Below are positions 40,424 through 50,600 of a stretch of 64,000 nt of DNA, piece by piece. The stretch spans positions 12,521,420 through 12,585,419 of the forward strand of contig CM020620.1 in the NCBI GenBank assembly GCA_009829735.1. Reading direction: 5' to 3'. The notes beneath the pieces were generated by a model. The model saw nothing but the letters and a program-made list of their open reading frames with translations. It did not search any database and was not told the DNA's origin. A program made the translations under genes and the position numbers. Position 1 is the first letter of the stretch, and each line of letters opens with the position of its first letter. This DNA is from Pyropia yezoensis (Eukaryota > Rhodophyta > Bangiophyceae > Bangiales > Bangiaceae).

Positions 40424-43222
40424 GACGGCTTACGCAGTAGTACCCACTTACACAAACCTTAGTAGAGGCACTATTCAGCGTCTAATGTATCCAATAATTC
40501 CTTAGTTGCTGGGCGGACCGCTTGAGCTGGGGGGACCGCGGGGGACCACCCCAGAGACACAATTTGGGGGGGTTGCGGTCCCCCCATGCCGGATGAGGGT
40601 AGACCAATCATGTTTGGACAACTGTGGAGCAGGGCTCTTCATGTGGGTACAGTGCGTACGGGGTTACATGTGGGGGTCATCTGGGAAAGTAGCCCCTTTT
40701 ATTTTGCACTATATGCCAAGATTGAAGGGCAGTTGCTCGTGTCGTACCAGTCCTTCTAATAAATATGTGTGCAATTTGGTCACTGGTGCAGAGATGGAGT
40801 TGCCGCTGAGCAGTCAGCCTGCGGACAAGTCACAAGCCGGGGGTCAGCGCAATCGCAGCGGTGCCGTTCTTAAGGCGACCCGACACCTTTAGGGCAGGTT
40901 TTAGGGAAAGCGCCTTCCCAGCGGTGGCTTTTTTAGGTCCACCGCAACCCCAAAAGCCGGGATAAGAAGGTGGCTCGCGCTGTAATCGGGAATTATAGAG
41001 TGCGTCCGTCTGCTCTGCGGCACCGTACAGGGCGCACGGACGCCCTCCCGAGCCCCTCTCCAGATCTGCCACCAGACAACTATGCATTTCCATTGCAATG
41101 CTAAACGAGAGGCTCGACAAATCTTACAGCTGCAGTGCCCTCCCAATCCTCGGGTAGGGCCTTCTGTTGCTGACGCCGGCAGCTGCTCGTCAGCCCCTCG
41201 GACGAGTTTGTCATGGTCCGTCGGCCCCTCCCTTACGTAATCGATCCCCGCCACCGTCTCTCTCTCTTGTGTTTCTTTCTTTGGCGTTTGTTGCAATGGC
41301 TTGCGCCGCTTCCCCTTCTGTATCCCCCCCGTTGCCTGCTGGGCCCGCGGCCCCCCTTCCTGGCTACGACAACACCGCCAAGAGAACCGGCAAGAGTGTA
41401 GAATGGTCCCAGGTGTGACGGTGGAAGGGTGGGGGGGGGGGCGAGGGGGAGGGGGAGGTCGCGACCACAAGCAGGGCAAGGTAGGAAACACTGGGGGGCA
41501 GACATCCGTAGCGGCGTTGTGGAAGGACTGCTGTTGGGTAGGACAACGTCGTTGGAATGGCTCAAGTACAGCACAACGTCTTCTGACCGCATGTTTTAGG
41601 GTCATGCGCCGCGGGGGGGGGTCGCCTTTCCGGTCGATCTATAGTTCGGGGCTTGTCCACTCATCGTCGAGTACGTGTTTTTGGGGCTGCCCTAAAAGTG
41701 CGGTTGGAGTCGCACCGCTGGGATTGCCCTCAAACAGGCTCCACGGGGGGACCGTGTCCAGCGCAGAGGTAAACGACATGTTCATAACACGCTCTCACGC
41801 ATAGAGCTCACTCGTCCTCGGCCTCCTCGCTCAATACCGCTATGTCCATTTGGCGCCAATTGCATTAATGCCCTCCATAGCTGTCAACCACTGTCTCGCC
41901 GCCACCTCCCGCTCCGAGTCACCCACACCCTCGAACTCTTCCGAGATGGTCGCGTTAGCCATCAAGGCGACAACGTGTGAGACGTCATTGTGCTCACATA
42001 ACTTGATTGGGGAAGCGGACAGTGCACGGGATGCCAAAGGAAAAAGAGGGGAGCCCGACCGCTCGATAGAGGCCGCAGCGGTGGTGGGACGGCGCGGCCG
42101 CGAGGATGGTGGGACGGCGCGGTGATGGTGACGGCGGTGGGGTGTCGCGTCCGTGCGCGCCGTGTGTGACCAGCATAGCAATTGTGTTTCTGGCCGGTCC
42201 TAGTTTATGGGTGTCGGCATTCGAACTCGGGTCGGACAGAGACTTCTGTTCATGAATGGAGAGTTTCCCTCGTGCGAGTGCGGCTGGGTTATATGTGGAC
42301 CACATGTAACCCAGCCAGACATAGTCCAATGAGTACTGTAGTACCCGAGTATATTGCCATGGATATCTGGCAACCCGTGTCCAAGCCAGGGTTCTGACTG
42401 GATACTTACTCTGCTCGATGAGTCAGTATCTGATACTCACTCCTCCATCTCTCATGAGTATCTACGACAAATACGTCCACAATATCTTCCTGAAAGCATT
42501 TTTCATGCACCCCTCGTGGCTGGCTCGCTGGCCTGGCATGTACCGAGGTGGCGTAGTGCCACAGCAGGGTCGTGGGGGTCCTGCGGCTTCCTCGCTCGGA
42601 GTGTCCAGCAGTGTAGCGTAATGGGACCCAGATTCCCGGACCCAGAAACCACAACCACATACACAGAGACCACAATCCGAAGCCTAGGAAGGAACAGGTA
42701 AGAGCCCGTGCTGATCCACTCGCCCGCCGCGATACGAGGCAAAGGTAAACAGGACAGAAGCCCGAGGGAGACGGAACCCAAAGTACTGTTGATTTTACAA
42801 GATGGCCCCGGGGAGAACCCCGGAGCACCCCTCAAGAACCTTCCCCCTGGCCCCTCCAGGGGCCCAGAAAGAGGCCCCCAGAGGACGTCCCCAGCGGGTC
42901 AAGTGCTAGCGAGGCACCGGCCACTCACCCGGCCAACACACGAAGAGCAAGCGAAATCCCCCCACGCGCAATTGTCAACCCCCTCAAAAAACCCAGTGGG
43001 AAAAATGGGAATGACACGAAATCACGCAAGGACAACAAATGCCAAAAGTCAAAGAAATACTCCGAAGACCAGTATGCCCCCAGCCGGGCAAGTTCACCTC
43101 TGCGGGGGACCAATCAGGGCACCAGGCGTGTCGCCACTGTCCCGGGCCTTCGATGCAGGGATCCCAAGCCAGCGCGTGGTTTCACGTAACGCTGCCAGCC
43201 GGGTCTCAAGTGAGTCTTCCAG
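40424..43222. other. Repeat-bearing spacer
   Basis: No gene that I can support in 2.8 kb. It contains a GGGGGGACCG inverted pair (40529-40540 and 40575-40586), the same unit as in the 22-kb hairpin cluster, and another copy near 41744. A near-perfect palindrome lies at 42284-42314. A minus frame (42181-41840) ends with a normal-looking tail (NDVSHVVALMANATISEEF) but has no recognised domain. Plus frames at 42.7-43.2 kb are of unclear status and may contain upstream exons of the SET gene. Confidence 0.35.
42284..42314. repeat. 31-bp palindrome
   Basis: The arms CTGGGTTATATGTGG and CCACATGTAACCCAG are separated by a single A and pair over 15 bp with one mismatch. No gene boundary is obvious nearby. 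Confidence 0.7.
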
Positions 43223-43466
43223 GTCCCAACGGTACATAAGGGCCACAACGCCGCACTCGGCGCCCTTTTGCGCGGCGGGGTTGGCGAATGCCCCTGACTC
43301 GCACGGCTATGGCAACGCCATCTTTGTGCAGGCGCCACTCCCTGTGCACGAGAAGGAGCAGCTGGTGCTGCCCTGGACTGCACACGTACAGGTGACGGAG
43401 GACATCGCCGTTGGGGCAGAGATTCTGGTTGATTACGGCGACGTGCACGAGTACATTTGCGTTTGA
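43223..43466 (+). CDS. SET-domain protein, C-terminal exon (partial)
   Basis: The frame after a TCTTCCAG acceptor-like site reads AGLANAPDSHGYGNAIFV, then VTEDIAVGAEILVDYGDVHEY, and ends TGA at 43464-43466. These match the end of a SET domain: the (I/L)NxxxxxxxNA pseudoknot strand and the (R/E)DIxxGEELxxDYG motif that shapes the active site of protein-lysine methyltransferases. The upstream half of the domain (the GxG and catalytic strands) is not visible in the preceding 700 bp, so it lies in exons I cannot place or is lost. The gene could be a short SET protein or a decayed fragment. Confidence 0.45.
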
Positions 43467-43743
43467 GAGTGTACGGGCTCGATGGGGAGGCGGAGGGGGG
43501 GCGGGGGGGGCGGGAAAGGGAAGGGGTGGGCGAAAGGAGAGGAATCAGACGGGGGGGGGGATGTCTTCTAGGACGGGTCGCCTGCAAAAAAGGCTCGACA
43601 GCATGCGCATCTGTCTGCTAATTCTGCGGGGCTCAGCCTGGGCCTTGGGGCTGCTACCGCCCAGGACCAGTCCGCGCGCAGTGGTGACGCCCTGCCGCCG
43701 CCTTGCCGCTCTTACTTCGGCCTCTGGACCCACTCAGGGACAG

Positions 43744-44106
43744 TGTAGCACAATAGGAATCCGTCGCACGTCCACTCTCAGGGAACACTCACCAAGGGGG
43801 ATCGGCACCAACGTCACCGGGAGGCCAAGGTTGCTGTCCTTGGAGCGCAAGCCACGGGACCAAGATGGGAGCCCAAATGGGAGGGGTTTGTTGTTCTATC
43901 TTGGCCGGCGGTGGATTCGCCACCGGCCCCCTCGTTATAAACCCTCGGAGACACTACTAACTACCCTCCACCCCAAGATGCAAGTCCCTCTGGTCATACG
44001 TAACTTATAGATACCGTGACCAGCTCGGACTCTCAAATTGAAAGTTAAGGATTAGAAGTAGCCCCCCTAATATTAGGGTCACAATACGGACAACCATATT
44101 GCTACA
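43744..44106 (-). repeat. Element B 3' LTR (left)
   Basis: 363 bp. Its ends TGTAGCACAATA and TATTGCTACA are inverted repeats. It contains TTATAA (43935-43940), which is palindromic and could act as a TATA element on either strand. On plus it lies about 750 bp upstream of the antisense ORF start. Confidence 0.95.
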
Positions 44107-44118
44107 TATCCCCCCCTT
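44107..44118 (-). other. Element B polypurine tract
   Basis: On the minus strand AAGGGGGGGATA directly precedes the 3' LTR. With the primer site at the other end, this fixes the element's orientation as minus. Confidence 0.85.
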
Positions 44119-44693
44119 AGATTCGGCCCGTCCTCGGGTCGAGTTGCATTCGGGTTACCGAATGTAAGTGGGTCGCGTGACTGTTTACCCGTCGGGTGGG
44201 GCTTTGCGCCCCGTCGCGACAGACACCCCTTTTCGAGGTTGTCCGAGGGGGGTGCCCCCCTTTGCGTGGTACACACACACGATCCGTTTTCCGGACCGTT
44301 AAATTCCCGATGCGGGTTGCTGTTCGCGCCCCCCCTTTCCGAGGGGTGGTGCAAGCGGATCCGCCACCAGGTGCCTGGTGGTAGGGGGGCCCCTCTCGTG
44401 TGGACGATTGAGTGGGGGGCGGGGGCTGCCCGCGTTGCGTGGGGGCGGTTGGGGGTGACCCCCCTTACTTACCCCGTGTGTGGGTGTGGCCCCGTCCCGC
44501 CCAGGTGCCTGGGTGGAGCGCGGTCGTAGCCCCGTGGGGCGCGGGTCGACCCGCGTGCCTGCGGCGCTTCTCGTGGCCGTTTGTGGTCATAAGCGCGGGT
44601 GTCCGCGCTTCCCTGGCTCGTCCCGGTTATCCCACCGTACCGGGTTGTAGCCGTCGACGGCTTGTGGGCGCGGGGGACTCCGCACCCGTTATC

Positions 44694-47139
44694 ATGTCCT
44701 ATCCCCAGGTGCTTGAAGAGGAGGAAGACCTCCTGATCGGGGAGGAGATGGAGGACGACGCGCCTGTCGGTCCCGACGCCGCGCGTTACGGGGTGAGCTC
44801 GTCTGACGACGACGGGCTTGCGGTGTCCGTCCGTCTGTCGGCCGGAGGACTGTCGTCCGTGTGCAGCGGCACGACGGTGCCGTCGGCCGGAGGTCAACCC
44901 GGCGGTCAACCGCGCGTGGCGGCTTCTACCCCCTCTCTGCCGGCTGCCCGGATGGGGCCTGGTGCCGGTGCCGGCTCACCGCAGGTACCTCAAGATGGTC
45001 CGCCCTGCGGCGGAGGTCGCGACCCGCAGCCGACTCCGGCTGGTCAAGGTGGTCCGGGTGTCCGGGCGGTGACTCCTCGAGGCGGTCCCGACGTTGACGC
45101 GGGTGGTGGTGGCGGTGCGACACCCGGTGCGGCGGGTCAAGACGGTGCGGGTGTCCGCACGTCCGGGGCTCCGGCTCCGGAGGCTGTCCAAGTGCCTTCC
45201 CCTTCCGAGGTTGGCCACGCCGACGGGTGGTGCCGGCGCCGGTGCCGTACCTGCGGTGCCGCGGGCGTCGAGCGGTCAAGACGCTTCTTCTCCCATGGCG
45301 GTTGACACCGGGAGTTACTCCGGGCGGGCGCCCGCCCTTCTTCTTCCTCCTCGGCCTCGTCCATCTCCGACGTCGGCCCCTCTGCCGGTGGTGCGTCCCC
45401 CGGCGCCCCCGATTCTTCCTGGTCCTGCCCGGGTTGCCCCGTTGGGTGGCGGCGTCGCCGTGGCGGCGGGTCAACCCGCCATGTCGGTGTCCGACTTGGT
45501 GGCTCGGGTTCGAGGCCTCACGGTGCAAGAGTCGATGGAGTCCGATGGGCGTATGCGGGTGGACTTCCACCTGGTGCATCCCCGTGGAGAATCCTCCCGG
45601 CGCGTCAAGGTGGACCCGTGCTGGGAGCGGGAGTTGGTGCGGCTGGTCAACCAGCCGAACGCGGTCCGGGTGGAACACCATTGGATCCTGAGTCAGCCGG
45701 ACGACCGGCATGCGCAGCTCTGGCGCACCCGGGTGGGACGGGGTGAGGTCTACCTCGACCCCAACTTCGGGGTCTGCGACCTGATTGCCCCCGCGTTGCC
45801 GCGGGAGATTGACTACCCGGCTAGTGCTCGGGGGATTGCGGCGGCGGCGGAGCCGGTTGCGTTTGGGGAGACGGTGAGCCGTACCGGTCGGTATCCCGAC
45901 TTTGACTACTACCCGGGGGTACCCCCGTATCTGTCGTTGACGGCTCCCTACCCGCCCATGGCGGGGTTGAAGTCGGCGTCGAGTTGGCGACGTAACCATG
46001 GTGTCATGGCGGATGCGTTCCGCACGGATATAACGTGTGCGTTGCAGACCGGCAACGGTCGTGCTCCGGTATACACTCCCGTGCGCCCGCCGCTATGGCA
46101 GGAGGGGTGGGAACCCGCCCCTGCTTTCCGGTTTGACACCGGCTCCTGTCTTCGCTACTTCGGGAGTGTGTTGGCCTCGCGACCGGTCCACCCGTTGCAG
46201 GGTACCTTCACCCTTGAGGTTACCCTCGGGCAGGCTTCATCCTTCTTGCTGTCCGTCCGCCGGCAGGGTCGTCTGTTTCATCTTCCGACGGGTGTCCGTC
46301 GGCACATCGCGCAGTTGGGCGTGGATCTGATAGCTGCCAAGACCGGGTTGGCCCGAAAGTTCGAAGCCCTGCTGGCTGTTCACGATGCCGTGAACTGGGC
46401 TGGGGTGTTGGCCCTTCCCCCGTACCGGGACCCGCAGGCTGGGGCTTCCCCCTTGCCTCGTCACTCGTTGCGTGTCCGGCGTACTCAGCCGGGTGAGCCT
46501 AGTTGCCATGGGTGGGCGTCCACCGAGGCCGTTCCTGACCTGGGTATTCCCATGGTTATCCATGACCCTCTTCAGGTCCTTGCTCCGTGGTTCGGTAACC
46601 CGATGCCGGCGGCGGTTGGCCGTCGTCCCCGAGAGTGGGGCTCTGTGGGTGGGGAGCGTGAGGTGTCCCGTCGTCGGGCGGAGTACCGCCGTGGTTACGG
46701 TGGAGCCCCTTCGGTAGGGTCCTACCGGGCCTCGTATCAGGTGCCACCGGCTCCGGTGGTAGCCGTGTCGGCTCCTGTGGCTCCTCTGGCTGCGCCAGTG
46801 TCACCTCCCGCCCCTGTCCTACATGACGGGGGTCCCCGTCTCTGGTATAAAGGCGTTGACGCCCTTGTTACCCGCGGAATGCGTGGGGGTCTCTCTGTTA
46901 GCTGGGGGGATATCCCCCCAGGTGCTGCGCTGGTTGGGTCAGCGCGTTGCTTTGGTGGCGTGCTGGACCGCCTCCAGAAAGCTCTGGAGGACGTGGAGGC
47001 TGGCCGCAGCACCCTCGTCCAGCTATGCACCGAGGTAACTCGGGTGGTCGACCGTCGTGACGTTGCCGACCGGTGGAGCACGGAGGTCTACGCGCTTACG
47101 CGTGAGTGGCCTCCCTCGGGCAGTGGGTCTACCCACTGA
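44694..47139 (+). pseudogene. Element B antisense ORF, one frameshift
   Basis: This ORF is antisense to gag-pol and lies between pol and the 3' LTR. The ATG at 44694 begins MSYPQVLEEEEDLLIGEE, aligned with MSDPQVPGGEDDLLLEEE in element C. The N-terminal frame runs to 45305. The remainder, from about 45215 to the TGA at 47137-47139, is in the next frame, so a net one-base shift lies near 45190-45240. The C-terminal 550 residues align with element C without gaps, for example MSVSDLVARVRGLTVQESM, NQPNAVRVEHHWILSQPDD and GVRRHIAQLGVDLIAAKTG. An acidic N-terminus, a Pro/Ala/Gly-rich linker and a mixed alpha/beta C-terminal domain are visible; there are no transmembrane segments and no family I recognise. 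The shift could also be a sequence error. Confidence 0.75.
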
Positions 47140-47619
47140 GGAGTGCTATTGTTTGTGCGGGAGAGGGCCCCGGCAACCCTTATGGTAGCCGGGTAGTAGT
47201 GAGTATAAACTCATCCCCCGCTGGGGGCATTGCTTGCCTCTGTTTGCTGCCCTGGGGAGTACCCCTTCTGGCTCAGTGGTGCCTTGCCTCCCGCCCAACT
47301 TCTTCCGGTTGGTTCATGCTTGGGGAGGTTATCCTCCCTCACTTTGTGTCTTGGCTTGGGGAGGTCATCCTCCCGTGTAAGCTCCCTAGTTACTTCGATA
47401 TTATCGGAGTTAGCCTTTACCTTTAAGTTAACTTATTAAGGTTCAGGTTTTTACTTAGTTACCTAAGCTTAGCTCTACTTAGTTACCTAAGCTTGGTTCG
47501 ACTTAGAAACCTAAGTCTGATTTGACTTAGTAACCTAAGTCTGCCGTAACCACGTCACACCCTACTTAGTAGGTATAAGCCTCACCCCCCAACAGCCGAA
47601 GTCGGTGTCGGTTGGGTTG
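47140..47619. other. Element B convergent spacer
   Basis: This spacer separates the stop codons of the antisense ORF (plus) and pol (minus), so two transcription units converge here. It holds the 24-bp palindromic tandem repeats at 47453-47548 and an AT-rich stretch (47380-47470). In element C the matching spacer is 58571-59020. Confidence 0.6.
47453..47548. repeat. Four 24-bp tandem repeats with internal palindrome
   Basis: Units start at 47453, 47477, 47501 and 47525. Each begins ACTTAG and contains CTTAG-NNAAC-CTAAG-type inverted arms. Element C has only about two diverged units at the same place (about 58897-58945), so the array expanded in B or shrank in C. Confidence 0.8.
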
Positions 47620-50600
47620 TTACAGTAGGCGTCGTCGCCTCATGTACGGCATGAGGAGTTGGCGGGGTATATTCGCCGCCTGTTCCCAGGTGGGTGAGTC
47701 GTATCCGACCCACATAACCTTGACGTACCAGGGTCCTGGTATGTCCGGGTCGGTGTGTCCGACCACGCTCTCTACTTGGTATGGAATCCCATCCGGTCCC
47801 ACCGGGTCATCCGACCGGTGGGTTGTAAGAGCTTCATGTAGCAACCCAGCCGGTACCGGCTGAGGCTGTTCCGGCTTCGGAGCAGGTGTGACATCATTCA
47901 TGCTGATGCGTTGAATCTCCGTATCGGAGTGTAAGATAACAGAGTGGTCATCTCTGTATAGGATCTGGTACGGTCCCTTGACCGGTTGCATAAGCTTGTT
48001 CCCTCGGAACTTCTGGTGTCTGATATAGACCCAGTCACCTGTTACCGGGGTTGCGTTGCGCACCCGTAGTCGGGCGTCGAAGTTCTTCTTGTATCGAAGT
48101 TGTGTTCTGTCAAGGGCACCCTTGAGCTTAGGAATCATCCACGATAGCTTGGCCAACCAAGCTAGGTGGATGCGTTCGGCGGGTCGGCCCTTCGGTGTAT
48201 CATACCGAGTGCACCTGCCGGGTGGCAGCGTCAGGTTACCGACGCCTAGTGGCATGACCCACTCCAGCGGAGCAATGTTTGTGCTCCGATGTGGCCTGGC
48301 ATTGTATGCCAGGGTGAGTACGGACAGAAGCCTGTCCCAAGTGTTCGTGTGCTCGGCCACGTAGCACTGTAGCATCTTTACGATGGTGCGGTTGAACCGC
48401 TCCACCTGCCCGTTGGACTGCGGGTGGTAGTCGGATGCCCGACGTGGTTCGATACCGAACATGCCCAGGACCTTAGTGCAGAATGCCGACGTAAGGTTTG
48501 CTCCGTTATCGGAGAGGAGTTGCTTCATGACTCCGTATGCACTGATCCAGTGGTCAACCACTGCGTTCATGATCGTGTATGCCGTATCATTCGGGATGGC
48601 TGCCGCTCTTGACAGCTTAGTGAAGCGGTCAGACATGACCAGGATGTACCTGTTCCCTTCTTCCGTTATCGGAAGTGGCCCGAGTATGTCGATAGCGACT
48701 TGCTCGTTGGGCCCATCAGGTGGGAATAGCTTCATGGCAGACGCCCGCCTATGTAGACTCATGCGGTTTCGTGCACAGGGGTGGCATCCCCGTACGTGGT
48801 CGACCACGTCGACGACCATTGCTGGCCAGTAGAAGAACCTTCGCATTGCTGCGAACATACGTGAACCCCCCGGGTGTCCGGCTGTAGGGTTCTCATGTTC
48901 TCGTTTCATGACGGCTTGCCGTAAGGACACGGGAACCACGACTTGATGTCGTCCATCGGCGGGTGCCCGCCGGTATATGAGTCCGTCTTCGTTCTCGGAG
49001 AAGATGCCGGCCGTACCGGCCAGGAGGTTAGCACGATGACGTCTACAGTCATCGTCGTTGGCCTGTGCCTCGCGGAAGTCCGCGAGGGTCAATGGGCACG
49101 CAAGGTGTGCCATGGTATGGTCAGCCATACCCTGGGTAGCATTACCCACCATGCACACCGGTACTACCGGGATGTCCTCGTCCACCGGGCGGGTATCCCC
49201 GCTCGGGGTGTCGAGTCGAGACAACGCGTCTCCGAGGTGGTGGGTTGACCCAGCCATATACACCGTGCGGTAGTCGTGCTCGACCATCTTCAGCCTCCAT
49301 CGGGCTAGCCTCCCATGGCTATCGGAATCCTTGTCACCAAGGTTGAGGAGCCATCGTAGGGGTTCGTGGTCGGACCTCACGATGAACCTGGAGCCCTCCA
49401 GGTATGGACGGAGCAGTTGCACTGCCCATATAACTCCGAGGCATTCACGCTCGGTGGCACTATAGTTCCGCTCAGCCGGGTTGAGTGTCCGGCTGAAGTA
49501 CCCTACCGGACGTAGGTCCGGGATAACGTTATCGGTACCGATCAACGTCTCTCCCTGTAACAGGGTGCATCCCACTTGTGTATCACACGCATCGACATCG
49601 ATGACGAAGGTACCCCGTCTATGCGGTAACGCAAGGACGGGTGGGGCTAGTAGGGCTCGCTTCAGCGACTCGAATGCCTCCTCTTCGCTAGGCGATGGGG
49701 GTTGGAGTACCTTGGGTAAGGTACTGCTCGTAAGAACCGTTAACGGTTTAGCTATCCGAGCGAAGTCCTTGACGAACCGTCGGTATACATTGCACATTCC
49801 CAGGAAGCTCTTGAGCTGCGTCTGGGTGTTAGGGAACCGGGCATCCCGGAGTGCCCGGGTATTGGCTTCGAGTACCCCTAGTTTACCAGGGGTTATCTGG
49901 TGGCCCAGATATTCGACCGTCTGTTGGAAGAAGGCGCACTTCTTCAGACGCAGGGTTACCCCGGCGTTCCTCAAGAGGGTGAGTACCTCGTCAACATGTT
50001 GTACATGGTCATCCATGTTACGCGAGAAGACGATGACGTCATCGAGGTACACTAGGCAGTTACGCCACTTCACCCCAGACAGTATGATGTCGATAGCCCG
50101 CTGGAATGTAGCGGGGGCGTTGGACAATCCGAAGGGCATCCTTAGGAACTCGTACACTCCACTGTGACAGACGAATGCCGTCTTGGGGATATCCTCGTCC
50201 GCCACCGGGATCTGCCAGTATCCGGCATTGCAGTCGATGGTGGTAAACACCGTAGCCTCCCCCAGGGAGTCGATGCATTCATCCATCCTTGGTAAAGGGT
50301 ATGAGTCCTTCTTGGTAACCAAGTTGAGGCGTCGATAATCGATGCAAAACCGAGGGGTTTGATCCTTCTTCGGCACAATAACGACTGGGGCACCCCATTC
50401 CGACATCGAAGGTCGGATCACCTTAGCTTCACTCATCCTCTTCACTTCTCCATCAACGATCTCTCGTTGCATAGGTCCCGCTCGGTGCGGTTGTGAGCGG
50501 GCGGGTCGTGCGCCTGGTACCAGGTCTATACGATGTTGGGTTGCCCCAATGGTCCCCAAGGCCCCGCCTGTCCACATAACGTCATGCTTTCTTAGCATCC

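Noticed and set aside
40901-41605. 234-codon minus frame
   Set aside because: No domain and irregular composition crossing a poly-C tract; probably non-coding.
44926-45999. Minus-strand frame of 357 codons opposite the antisense ORF of B (and 496 codons in C)
   Set aside because: Differences between the copies fall mainly at third positions of the plus frame, so the minus frames are shadows.
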